From: Acanthornis magna
Taxonomy: Eukaryota; Chordata; Aves; Passeriformes; Acanthizidae
NCBI GenBank assembly: GCA_036785705.1
Contig: JAWUZG010000970.1
Span: forward strand, 2,576,501-2,640,500
Direction: 5' to 3'
Length of the DNA: 64,000 nucleotides
Below are positions 10,949-22,224 of the stretch, in pieces. The stretch's first letter is position 1. The number at the start of each line of letters is the position of its first letter. A program made the position numbers and the translations under genes. Below the pieces are notes generated by a model. That model did no database searches, was not told the DNA's origin, and saw only the letters and a list, made by a program, of their open reading frames with translations.

Positions 10949-12944
10949 GTATTTTACAGCGTTAATTGCCAAGGCTCTGGCATTTCTGTTTATCTTTTCA
11001 GAATAGTATGTAATTCGGTGTTGGAAAGTAGTTCCAAGACAAGAAATGCAGTCTTAAGCAGATAAGTCACCTTCTTCATCCTGCTGTGTAATCTGCAGAA
11101 GGCAGACACACATGTTGCTGGCTGCATTGACAAACTTGATGTCAATGTATGAAATGGCTGTAGTGCTTATAAAAAATAATAGAGATACAGCAGCTTTGTA
11201 AAATTAAAAGTTTTATGTAAGTTAAGAGCTGAGTATAGAAGGAGTGGAAAGACAAAGGTCGCCAAGGCATAGTGCATGGATGAGCAATTATGAGCACACT
11301 TCTTTGCAGCTTTCAAGAAACTGATGTTTTACGTTTCTCTTGGATATTCAAATGTCTTTCATACATTTCACTGACTGCTAAAATGTACCACTTAATATTA
11401 AGGTGTTAGATGATAACATAAACATAGAAATGTTAAAATGAGCATTCTGGCTTCTAAAACTGGGTTCTATGTCTGCCCGTGGGCCTGGGAGTTATCGCTG
11501 AGGTGTTGAGTCTGATTTTTGTCTGCAGGAAGGTAGCTTAAGAAGCAAGATGATCTTAAGATAGTCTATATTATGTATAATTTATCATGTTGCACTTCAG
11601 TCTATCATGGATTTCTGCTTCCTGTTACGAGGGAGTATATCTACCTAATATTAATCCAGGCGGATTTGTAGTATGTAGAGATAAGGTATTACTATTGGTT
11701 TTATTACTTATAAAAAATAGATGCAAAAATGTAACATTCCTGCAGTTGGCTATTTCTTTAAAGGGAAATATACAGGTTTTTAACCATCGCTGTGAAAATA
11801 AGTAATGGTTTTCATCAGCCAATGAGGAATTTGATAAAGCCTCAGCAAATAAAACTACTTCTTGGCTACTCGCAGTGCTTAAATATTATAGCAGCTCTCT
11901 TATGGCAAGGGTTTGTAACCTTTCATGGGTGAAGTGCCATATTACATTGTTCTTCCTCAAACTGAGGTAGAGTTTAGCTGGGCCCAAGAAGAAGTTGAAT
12001 AAACTCAGCAGATCCAGGAGCTGAGAAAAAGCTACTTTTCCTAGGTGACAGTCTCAAGATGCTGGGTCCCTCTGCTTCTGATCTGCGGTCTTGCTGGACA
12101 TAGTCCAAAATACCCTGACATAATATTTTTTGCACTTGCTTAGGAGGCTGCTGGCTTTCCCTTAAGGAACTCCAGGGAGTGTTGCAACACTCAAATCTTT
12201 CATACACAGTTGTGGATAAGGAGTAAGGAAGGCCCTTTGGTTCCACCATTTGTTTCTGTTGTGTGTATGAGATGTTGGAACAGTCTGGAGAAGCCACTGA
12301 GTACACGAAGAAGTTACATAAGGAGGGGAAATGTGCCTTTACCCCCACAAGTAAGAGGGGAAGACATAAGAAAGGAAAAAATCCAGAGTCAATGGTGAGC
12401 ATGCTGTGCTGTCAAAGCCATGGTAAAACATAATCAAGTACTTGAATAGTAGATAAGCAGGATTTTTCTATATTAGGCTTCTTCCCTAATAGGTCTTTAT
12501 GCTACATTTTAAATTAATTTTGAATGTTGTTACCATTCCTCTGATTTTATAGTTAATTTTTCATCAATTTTGGTCTCTTTTATGAACTGTCCATGTCTAG
12601 ATTGCAATTTCACATAATATATTTATTTTGCAAGACTGCAAAAATGATTTATTCCTTAACTAGTCCAGTAGCTGACATAATCTGAAGCTTGAGATCTGTA
12701 ATTAGTTAGCTAATTTTTGACTGCAGTTATTTGTGTTCTGCTCGGAACAGAACACAACAGCCATTCTCCTTGCAAAGCCAAGTGGCTTTTGTAATTACAG
12801 GAATTTTTCCAGTGTATATAAAACCTGTTTTCCAAAAATAATCGGGAAAAATGTACATTCTTTACATGCTCATAAAAATTATGTAAGGAGTGGTATGGAA
12901 ATGATGATAAAAAGTTCAGCTTAGAAGCAGATTAATTGTTGGGG

Positions 12945-12989
12945 TTTTTTAGGTGGTGTTTTTTTGGTTTTTTTTTTTTTTTTTTTTTT
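12945..12989 (+). repeat. G/T low-complexity tract ending in long T run
   Basis: The tract goes from GGTGG and GGTTT blocks into a long run of T in intron 2. This kind of G-interspersed T-rich tract is frequent in bird genomes. Confidence 0.85.
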
Positions 12990-13945
12990 CCAATCCATGG
13001 AGATGCTACAGTGGCTGTTTCTCAAACTGTAAGCCTGATTGACTGATGCTTTCTATTTCACAGCTGTATTTCACCAGATTTTTCTGTCTTCTCATTCCAC
13101 TTGAAGAAATGGTGCTGTGATATTATAAAAGGCTTGTGCTACTTTGGACTAAGTGGTATCTAGTAACAGCTTCCACTCAGCAGGTGACACTTTAATGCCC
13201 TTTAATAGCCTCATAAAAATGGAATATGAAGCAATTTTTGTAGGTGTAAGATGGAATGAAGAAGGGCTCTTCTGTTATTTCCCCATGAGTTTTTGTCTGC
13301 TGGTCAGAACAATTATTACCTTCACAGGTGCTTGTTTTGAGTGGCTATCTGGAGGCCAAGCTGTGGAGCACCAGTCTGGATTAGAGTCACATTTTCTCTG
13401 TTCACCTGTCAGCTTGGTTCATCTAGAAGAAAAGAAAAACCTTGATCTGCTGAAATGATGCAGTGTGAGCTGTGAATGAGTAGCTCAGAGCCGCTCTGGG
13501 GCAGTAACTCCCCTCCTGACTCTGGCTCCTCCCCAGGTGTTGGATGATTGGACTGAAGCTGGCTGAGCATTTAATTTTGGAAGCAGTGGTGTAATGATGG
13601 TTTTATCATGGAGTTGGAACATTCTGAGAAAAGTGGGGACAAATAAACTGTTACTTGTAGCAAACTTTACAAGGTGAATGAACAAAGTGATTGATGTATT
13701 TGGGAGAATGCAGTGCCACCTCAACAGGTGGCTGGTGCCAGTGGCTGACCCAAATGCCTGCACCAAGAGCATTTGCATGCAGGCTCACTGGAGTGAAGAA
13801 TGTGCAAATCCATGGTGACTCAGGTGGAAATGCTTTTGGGAAGGAGTTAAGCTGAGATAGATACAATTATAGTGTACTGCTTGCATTTCTCTCCATCACT
13901 GACAGTGGCAGATGTGAGTGTAATTCTTGACTACCTTCCTTTTGC

Positions 13946-13963
13946 TTTTTTTTTTTTTTTTTT
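13946..13963 (+). repeat. T18 homopolymer
   Basis: A run of 18 T in intron 2 with unique flanks. Confidence 0.9.
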
Positions 13964-16900
13964 GTTTTGTGAGACTGTTTTTGCTAGGCAGAACAGGTGT
14001 GGGCCTCATCTGTCCAAGCTACTAGTTGTGCTGAGCTCCCTCCCTTCCTTAAAGGAAGCTCTCTTGTACATCATGACCTACAGTTATTCCAGTGTTTCCA
14101 CTGATGGTAAAGCCAACATAGTTTCTAAGCATGCAGAAGTTTGATTTGAAATATAACATGATAATAAATAGTAGGAATGTGCTTTCAAATGATGTTATTG
14201 GCTTTCCAGGGCTCTCATCTCTGTCATGCTTGGCCTTCGAAGGAGGATATGTGCCAGAAAATGCTAGTGGTTTTCTTAATGACACTGTGGGGAGATGCAC
14301 AGCTGATGGGAAAGAAAAAAATCCAGACCTTAGTCAGGTATTGCCTTTGCCCTCTTATTGTGAAATAACCTGAACTGAACAGAGAAATAACGGACTATAA
14401 TAGAGAAAAAGCAGATGAGGTAGCAGAGATTGTGCATCTGTCATTTTCAGCACTGAGAAGTGTTTACTGGAAATCAAAAGGTGGTCTTACCATTTGGATC
14501 TGAATTTTGGAATGCTTTCTGCTTCCCTTCACATGTTGTAGTACAGGGTATAAAATTTTAGTTGTAAAATTTCAAATATTGATGTGCACAAAAACATGTG
14601 ATGTGTTTCAATGCTTGCCCCCAGAAACATACTCCTTTTGTAAGAAACCTGAGGAGATGAAGGGCTTTCACTAGTTGACCAACTTGACAAAAACTTTGAA
14701 ACTTGATCCATAAGTAAGAGGTTTTAAAATTTCCGTTTCCCTGACAGAATCACAAGCTTGATGTGTTTGACTGTAAGAGGTAGGTACATAATTATTCTGT
14801 TATGATACTAAGGACATCTTCTTCCACACATCATCACTAATGCCTACTTAGGAGATACTGTGCTTATGAGAAGTTGGATATGTATGCTTAAGTGTTTGTG
14901 GGATGAGGATTTGCCTTCACTTACTCTTTTGATTTTTTGTCTAATGCAAGGGAGTTATGGGATTGGCTTCTGTTGACATGATGTAGTGATGGCTTCAGAG
15001 ACTACTTCCCTCTTACCTGGTGTTGTCCAAAAATGGGCCAAGTTTACAATTAAGTAATCATTAAAATGTAGGTCAGGAGGTGTGGAAGGCAAAGCCTGCT
15101 TACCAGATGAAGTTTCTGGCTTGGTAAAATTCTGGTGCTACTAAATATTTGATCTTAATAATGTGGTACCTGATGTCAGGCTACCTGTACCTCTTTGTTC
15201 TACATTTGCTTACTGTAGTGGTTTCTGTTGCTCATTAGAGATGGATATTCGGTGTATAAAATTGCTGTTTACATCTACACTTGTTCTTTATATTTACATT
15301 TTCTGGCTGTATCTTTGGGGAATTAACAACAATTTAGTAATAGTTGTGCATTTTAGGGTTTTCAGTTAGGTTTATTCAACCATTTTGCATTTTCCAGGCA
15401 GCTGTTGATGTGAAAGGGTGGAGATACTTAATTACTTCAAAGGATACCAGAATCTATTTATTATTTTCAACCCAAGTGAATAAATCTGTCACAATATCCA
15501 TTATTTAGTGGCATGAGAGTAAACTATACTTTATAATGTTGTCTTCAAACCAGTTTCCCCCCTCCCCCATTTGTTTCCTTCCTTATGTTTTTGTAGCACA
15601 TTATTTTCTTCAGGCTGAATTCTGTATTGGAGTGCACAGCAGTAGATCTGATTTGATTAGGGAGGTAAAAATGTGACTGTGAGAATACTCATCTTGGCAG
15701 AAGATACATGATTAAAGGAATGGCAAGATACAGACACAAATCTGTTTGGAGAGTTGTTGAGTGAAAAAATCTCAGAAATATCCCACCATATTTGTAGGCT
15801 CATAACTCACTATAAAATTGAAGCTATCCTTTTAACATGATGGTGAAACCTCAGGAAATTATCATCTTAAGGTTTGGATTTTTATTTGAAGATATTGAAT
15901 ATTTATTTTATTCATCCAGACAGTTACACCCTGAAGTTCTATACAGTCTGGCTGCATCTCACATGAAAATAGGCTTTTTATTTTTGTGAGGTTGTTTGGT
16001 ACTACCTGCCTCCACTTTATCTGGAAATGCTGCATGAAAAGCCTTTCTCATCATATGATGTTTTTTGTTAATATTATTATTATTTTGGCATTTTGTACTC
16101 CAGACTGGGTGGAGGTTACAGGGATGATAATTCGATTTAATATATGACCATCTATGAAGAAATTTTTGGTTGAATCATCTGGGGGAAAGGAAATAGTTTT
16201 AAAGCATATTTATTAAAATGCACTGCATGACTTGTGGTGTCCTGGAATGGTGCCTCTAGATTGCTCAATTATGCTAGAGAAGATTTTCACTGTATTATCT
16301 GAGTGCTTAGCAGACTTAAACCAACAAAAATTATTTGCGATGTATTCTATGTATCTTGCACTACACTTCTATAATTTATCAGTAACCATGAAGCTGATTT
16401 ATTTAAAATGGGGTAGTGAAAGTGTGGTGTTTTGGTTTTTAACTCCTGGCCCTCCTCATTAAGCAATTACAAAACATTCCTGACTGCTTGTGTGCTGAGT
16501 GGTCTCTGAGTGTCTCTCATCCATGAGTGCTGGAGAGGTGGAAAAATTCTCCTATTGGAACTGACAGTGGATCTACTGGCTGCATTCAGAAAATGCCCGC
16601 AAATGTTTGTCTGAAGTAGGATATATATATGGTATTTGAGAATTGTTTGGGATTCTTTCAAATAACAATTTTTCTTTGGAAAATGCTTATTTGTTAAACC
16701 TCTTAATTAAACTATTTGTTTTCTTGATCTCATGAAAATTTGGAGGAGGGAGTTGTGGGTTTTGTGTTTTTGTAAACCAATCATCTCTGCAGTTTTCTTG
16801 TGCAGGGATGTTGATGAAGAAAGAGCAAGAAGTTACCACATTTCTTCCTGGAGATGTGGGAAACTACGGGTGAAATTCAAGCCCCAACTTAGACTGAGAA

Positions 16901-19214
16901 GTGCCCTGAGTGAGAGGCAACTGTGTACCATGAGATGGATGAGATGTAATAAACCCAGCTGTCTATTTAACTAGTTCGAATGGACACTCCATGAGGCACT
17001 GTCCCGTTAAGGCAAATGTGTCCACTGCCATTCCTCAAAATATCTGCCTGCTCCAGGTTCTTGGTTATCGGTAATATGTAAAAATATGTTTTCTCATGGG
17101 TAAAATAGAAAACAAGATTTTCCACAGTCTAAACAAAGTTAAAACCAACCACATGGTTGTTATTATCTGGTTTATTGAAAACATTAATTACAGGAGAAAA
17201 AGTGTGTGTGCTCTGAAAATGAAGTCTTGTTCTAGAATATTGAAAATTGTCTTTCATGACAAAAGTGTCATAGCTCAGAGATTGCTCTGAAAGGAATTGT
17301 TTCTTGTCTTCTCTGAAAGTATTTTCAATAATGTGTGGTATGATCAAGGAGTTGTTTCCTCAATAGAAACTACAGTTGTCCTGAGCGTATCAAGGTAAAG
17401 CACATCTTTGTGTGAATTTTGCTGCTCAGACTATGCTTACATTTTGGTTTTTTTGTATTGGACTACTTAGCTGAGCTGAAACTCTACTTCTTCGGCCCAT
17501 TTGTCACAAAGCTTGTGACCTGTCTCCCAGTGAACATCCCTTTCCTGAGTACTACCTAGGTTCCTTGTAGCTAGCCTGAAAGAGATGAAAATGTGATTCA
17601 ACACAAAGAATAAGAACATTCCCACAGCGTCTTATAATCCAAGAGGTGAAGGAGCTTGAACTCCAATGTGCTCTCCAATTACTTGTACTGGGAATAGTTA
17701 GAAAGTATCATTTCTTGTTCTTTCCTTTCACAAATTGTGTAACTTCAATGCACTTCTCTTGGAGTATCTCCAGTCAGAGGCCCGGGCATCTTTGCGATAG
17801 CCATTTTTTTATACAGAATGAAAAGGTTTCCTACCCCAGCCTTTACCATTTGAATAAAGAGAATTACATAAGGCATAGAGGAATTAAGCATAGGAGAATT
17901 GAACTGGAATTAAATATCTACTAACCTTCATCTCCCTCTTAAAAAAGCCCAACAACTTCCAAACCAGTTGACCCATGCTGTAGTAATGAGGATGCAGTTG
18001 CTCCCTTTTGGGGCAGCTGTTCCACAGTGCCACGCAGAGGATCTTTGTTATTTTTCACATGAACTGTCTGTTGCAGTGCATAAACTCTAAATTACTAAAC
18101 TCATAAATATTTAAGCGCATTCAGCTTTACAGGCAGACTTGCAATTCTCTGGCAGTTGAGATTTTCCTTTATCTATATTCTCACAATTGCGTGAACAAAG
18201 AGTTATAGTGCAAGCAGCTTTTTTCCCTTTTTTTTGTTTTCATGAGAGAGGGTTTTAGGGGAAAATTGTAAGGAATTCCAACTATCAGGATAACATTTTT
18301 ATTCTACTTTGACTCCTAGGGATTCAGTATTTCAAATACAATATATCTCCCAAGTTATTTTTATCTGGCCTTTTGACGATATTTAACCAGTTTTTCTAGC
18401 TATGTTGTATTTGAAAGCAAAAATCAGTGGTAAATATTTTTGTTTACACCATTTAAGACAAAAAAATCTACAGATTTCTTGGTAGAATAGTGAACTTTCT
18501 ATAGGATTTTGAACACTGAGGAAAAAAACAGTAAAACAAAAAAAAAATTATATCATTAAATCTTTGAGTTTAGGGTACTTCTATGCTGAAATCACCTGGA
18601 TTTATTGTTGTTTTTTTACTGAGGCAGCTGTAACAGCAGCCATTGATGGCACAAAGGTGCCCATGAGAGCATGGCCCCAGAGCAGGCTGGAGCAGAATCC
18701 AGCACTCTGGAGCCTTGCCTGGTGTCTGTGCCAGCTGCAGCACTGACCTGTCTGGGCAGCTGGATGCTCCTCCATCTCTGCATTGTAGCCTGCTGAACCT
18801 TGTGGTGCTGCCTTTAGATGCGTTATTGCTCAGGTCCTCTGGGACTGTCTCTCCCACATTCAGCTACTCATCTCCAGCTTCTAATTTAGTCCAAGGACAT
18901 AAAGAAGGGATGCCACCAGGTCACACAGAAGAATGGCACTATTAAAATAGCAAACAGCTGATATTTGTATTTTATTTTTAGCTTATTTCCTGTTGTTTTC
19001 CTGTGGCTGCTGATGTCACAAAAGCTTCCTTTCTAGTTGCTTTGCTTTAAATATACATACATTGTGCATATATACATCTTCATGCCAGAGTCTGGCTTTG
19101 TTAAATATTCCAATATATTTGCTTATGAATGAGGCAGCATGGGCTCAAACTCCTTGAGAATGAGAACTGCAAAGAACTTGCCAAAGGGCATTTCTGTGAG
19201 GCTTTTTCTTCTTC

Positions 19215-19262
19215 TGTGAACACAGCCCTGAGAATTTAGATGCTCAGCAGGCTGTGTTCACA
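19215..19262. repeat. Strong inverted repeat (hairpin)
   Basis: The arms TGTGAACACAGCC (19215-19227) and GGCTGTGTTCACA (19250-19262) are perfect 13-bp complements. An inner CTGAG (19228-19232) and CTCAG (19243-19247) also pair, leaving a 2-nt bulge and a 10-nt loop. That gives 18 bp of stem in 48 nt, on the transcribed strand of RAMP3 intron 2. It could be a structured RNA or the trace of a small palindromic element. The stem is shorter than usual for a microRNA precursor. Confidence 0.75.
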
Positions 19263-19776
19263 ACCTGTGTGCTTGTAGCATTGGCAAGCATATATTTTCC
19301 CTGACAGACTCACACCGGACAATAGACTTCATTCTTGGCCCAAACTCTAAGTGACTCTCCTCTACTTCACAGCAAAGGATTGAATCAACATTAGTCCCCT
19401 GTAGGACTTAATGTCAGAACGAGTCATTCATCAGGAGTTACCATATTTATACGGACTATAAGGAAGAGTAGGGTCTTCAGATGCTATAATAATAGTACAG
19501 GATGCTGTCCCTGGAGATGTCATGTGGTTTCTTGCTCTCTTCTTTCTGTTTTTAATTCTCCTTTGAAGTGAATTTACTGAGTCACACAGGACTAGAAGAA
19601 ATGCAACAGACAATAATTCAGCTTCCTTATTTCTTGCCTATTGAAGCACTTACCAGACACTCTTCATCTTCCTAATTTCCGATCTCCTCCCCCATATTCA
19701 TGCACTTCCTGAATTTCTTTTGCTTATAATAACACCACAAAACCCATGTGATTACATATTTAGGCTTATTGTTGCC

Positions 19777-19790
19777 TTTTTTTTTTTTTT
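19777..19790 (+). repeat. T14 homopolymer
   Basis: A run of 14 T in intron 2, about 760 bp before the last exon. Confidence 0.85.
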
Positions 19791-20549
19791 CCTGAGGAGT
19801 AGCCAGTTATCTAAGTAGAAGTTTCTCCTGTACAGGTAAATTTCAGTATCTGCAGCATTAAAATCAAGTGTTAGGTATTACAAGGAGTTCCCAGCCTTTC
19901 ATAAGCATTTCAAACATGTGATTAGAAATTATTTATTTATTTTTTTCCCTTCTGGGCATTTGCTGAAGATGGAAAGTAGAGAAATTTTGTCAAAAGCTAA
20001 CTTTCTGTGTATTTATTTTCCAATTATTTTCTCACTGCCTGAGGGTGCAAGAGAACCAAAATTTTGTTACACAATATTGCATGTTATGGTTCAGCTCTAC
20101 TGCATGTAGTGTCATGTTGTAATTTTCACCTCACCATCATGTCCAGTGGCAGTTGAGGCATGAATTATCCATATTTTGTTCAAAATGTCCTGTTTTTGGC
20201 GCATTTGTGTGTTTTTTAAAGAATCTGTAGGTGTCTCTAGTGAGGGAGTTCTGTTTGTACTTAAGGGGCATTAGGAGGTCCAAAAGACAAGGGTTTGACT
20301 GTTGTCCACCCAAGATCTCAGAATTTCACATGAGAATTTTCAATTGCGTTAGTACATGTGAGTTAGCTCTCCTTCTGTCTCACCGTGTAGTATTTGGTAC
20401 CCACAGATTTCATGAGGGGTCTTTCAGCAGAGTATCTGCATGATAGATGCATTCTTAGAGATTTTGTATGGTGCACTCCATACCTTTCTCTAAGTGTAAT
20501 ATGCATATACATTCCATTTAAACTTCTCTTAATTTTCTTCTTCTCCCAG

Positions 20550-20805
20550 GTATTATGACAACTTTACCCAGTGCACAGAACGTGAAGCCAACAATGCAAG
20601 TTGCTTTTGGCCAAACCCCCTTGCAGAAGGCTTTATCACTGGAATTCATAAACAATTCTTTTCAAACTGTACTTCAGAAAAGGTTCACTGGGAAGATCCA
20701 CCGGATGAAATTCTCATAACACTGATCTTGATCCCAGTCATGTTGACATGCGCCATGATAACACTGGTAGTATGGTGCAGCAAGAGAAGTGATATCCTGG
20801 TGTAA
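20550..20805 (+). CDS. RAMP3: RAMP3 last coding exon (exon 3)
   Basis: This exon encodes the rest of the extracellular domain, the transmembrane helix and the short cytoplasmic tail of RAMP3. It starts after AG at 20548-20549, completes the split Met codon with G, then reads YYDNFTQCTEREANNASC to the stop TAA at 20803-20805 (84 residues after the split codon). Key family features are the CFWPNPLAEGFITGIH segment, the cysteines in TQC, ASC and SNC (completing six), WEDPPDE just before the membrane, and a hydrophobic helix from about ILITLILIPV to TLVVW followed by CSKRS. This pattern fits RAMP3 rather than RAMP1 or RAMP2. Sequons are NFT, NAS and NCT. The tail ends SDILV, unlike the -TLL end of human RAMP3. 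With exon 2, 128 of the roughly 148 residues usual for the family are in the window. Confidence 0.97.
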
Positions 20806-21695
20806 ATTCTGCCTCTGGGCTTTCTTTTTCTTCCTTTCTTTCTCCCCTAAACACTGAGAATGGACGATAAAGAGAGGAACTTGGTATAAAGATTTCAGAT
20901 CTGCTGAAATGGAACCAGTGAGATACTGAGACAGGGACTTTGCTCCTGTGGATGAAGAGCTGCCTGCTGCTGCTGCTGGAAGTCACTGCTTCTGTCTTGG
21001 CCGTGGGTGTTGCTGGTGCAAAACCCTTCTTCCATCGAGCCTAATCAGCATGGAATTCACAGGCAGCTCCCAGAGTTCCCAGGCAAATGGACCCCTTGCG
21101 TGCAAAAGGGGTAAAGTTACTTTCCTATGGGTAAAGCTGGCTGGTAAAGTTTGCAAAGCTGTATGTATGTATGCATGGTGTAATACTGACTGTGGGGGAA
21201 GTGATATCTCTTGAGGTTTTGTGCAGGACACTCAAGGTTTTCATCTGTGAACCCTGTGACTTGGAGAGATCACTGGCAAAGGAACTGAACATGGATGTAA
21301 CCAGGTGGCAGCTTCTCCTAGAAGCTAGTCAAAATCATCATTTTCAAAAACTGGAAATATTGTCCTGGCAAAGAAACAATTTATGTGTCCAGTGACTTGC
21401 TGCAAAGGGAAGTTACCATGCCACATTATAAAACAGTTTATAAAATTCCTTTAAGCATGGCTACTTGGAATTGTATGTCTTACAAACAAACTCTGGGAAG
21501 ATGTGCAGGTCTTATTTTACAGAGCTGGAAAATGTGAGAGGAAATTGGTTGATTATAAATATACTATGGAGTAATGAAGAAACTTTCATATGCCAGACTC
21601 TTTATTTTTCCTCTTTTATAATTATTATTCTTGATGACTTGTGTTCACTATATACTCCCCGCTCTCACTTCAATTTGTGCAAGTGATATCTTACA

Positions 21696-21701
21696 AATAA
21701 A
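21696..21701 (+). promoter_or_regulatory. Proximal RAMP3 poly(A) signal candidate
   Basis: AATAAA is followed within about 12 bases by a GT-rich stretch, as expected for a cleavage site. It gives a 3' UTR of about 0.9 kb. Confidence 0.6.
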
Positions 21702-21882
21702 TATAAAGGTGTCATGTTGATTGAGATGCCTTCCAGAGTATTGTACATAAATAATTCTTCGTCCTGTGAAGAGTGTGGGAACTAAAGTATGAACATCAAA
21801 ACTTGGAACAGACGTAGGAGGAAAGAGAAAAAATTAAACTCAGAAATCTTATTCTATAAAGTTATTCTTACGTAATAGTCGA

Positions 21883-21888
21883 AATAAA
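21883..21888 (+). promoter_or_regulatory. Middle RAMP3 poly(A) signal candidate
   Basis: AATAAA in 'gtcgaaataaagatc'. The downstream GT-rich element ('ctctgtgttgc') is weaker and about 28 bases away. Confidence 0.45.
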
Positions 21889-22032
21889 GATCATATGCTC
21901 AAAACAAAAGAACTTCTCTGTGTTGCAAACCTTCCTTTCACAAAACGCCTTTCAGTCCACAATGCTCTTCTATTGCAAGTATGTAATATCTCTTACAAGT
22001 GACTCTTCATTTTTCCATACCTTATGCACACA

Positions 22033-22038
22033 AATAAA
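22033..22038 (+). promoter_or_regulatory. Distal RAMP3 poly(A) signal candidate
   Basis: AATAAA is followed by 'gtaattgtgtttcat', a suitable GT/T-rich downstream element. Use of this site gives a 3' UTR of about 1.25 kb. Confidence 0.5.
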
Positions 22039-22189
22039 ATACAGTTGAATGGCCAAGTAATTGTGTTTCATATATTTTATAGTTAGATTTTCTTCTTTAA
22101 GATTCTGGCTCTGTGTTTGAGATTTAGGTCTGTGAGTATGAAAAGCATTTCCATGCTTGAATCAAATTAGAAGTGCTCCATTTACTAGA

Positions 22190-22224
22190 TTATTTATCTA
22201 CATGCATTGTAAGTAGATAAATAA
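22190..22224. repeat. Perfect 12-bp inverted repeat, 11-nt loop
   Basis: TTATTTATCTAC (22190-22201) pairs with GTAGATAAATAA (22213-22224). It lies about 150 bp past the last RAMP3 poly(A) signal. The stem is AT-rich. Confidence 0.8.

Larger units (their letters stand above)
1872..20549 (+). other. RAMP3: RAMP3 intron 2 (18.7 kb)
   Basis: The intron begins GTAAGAG and ends in a long pyrimidine tract, 'ttttcttcttctcccag'. It is phase 2: the codon ATG (Met) is split as AT|G. It contains three CR1-derived pieces in total or part (3711-3817 and the deleted copy at 6908-7690), homopolymer runs near 10.9, 12.95, 13.95 and 19.78 kb, and a strong hairpin at 19215-19262. The rest is unique AT-rich sequence. 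The short open frames seen on both strands have no recognisable domain and no support as genes. A somewhat GC-richer patch lies at about 18630-18900; I cannot assign it. Confidence 0.85.
20806..22060 (+). other. RAMP3: RAMP3 3' UTR (end not fixed)
   Basis: The 3' UTR follows the stop codon without a recognisable intron. Three AATAAA signals lie at 21696, 21883 and 22033, so the mRNA could end near 21.72, 21.90 or 22.06 kb. GT-rich sequence ('ggtgtcatgttgattg') follows the first, and 'taattgtgtttcat' follows the third. The open frames in this stretch do not resemble known proteins. The 3' end is inferred. Confidence 0.7.

Noticed and set aside
1739..20805. Assignment of the gene to RAMP1 or RAMP2
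   Set aside because: The PACGKSFEEMM, WPNPLAEGFITGIH and WEDPPDE stretches match RAMP3. RAMP1 and RAMP2 differ clearly in these segments.
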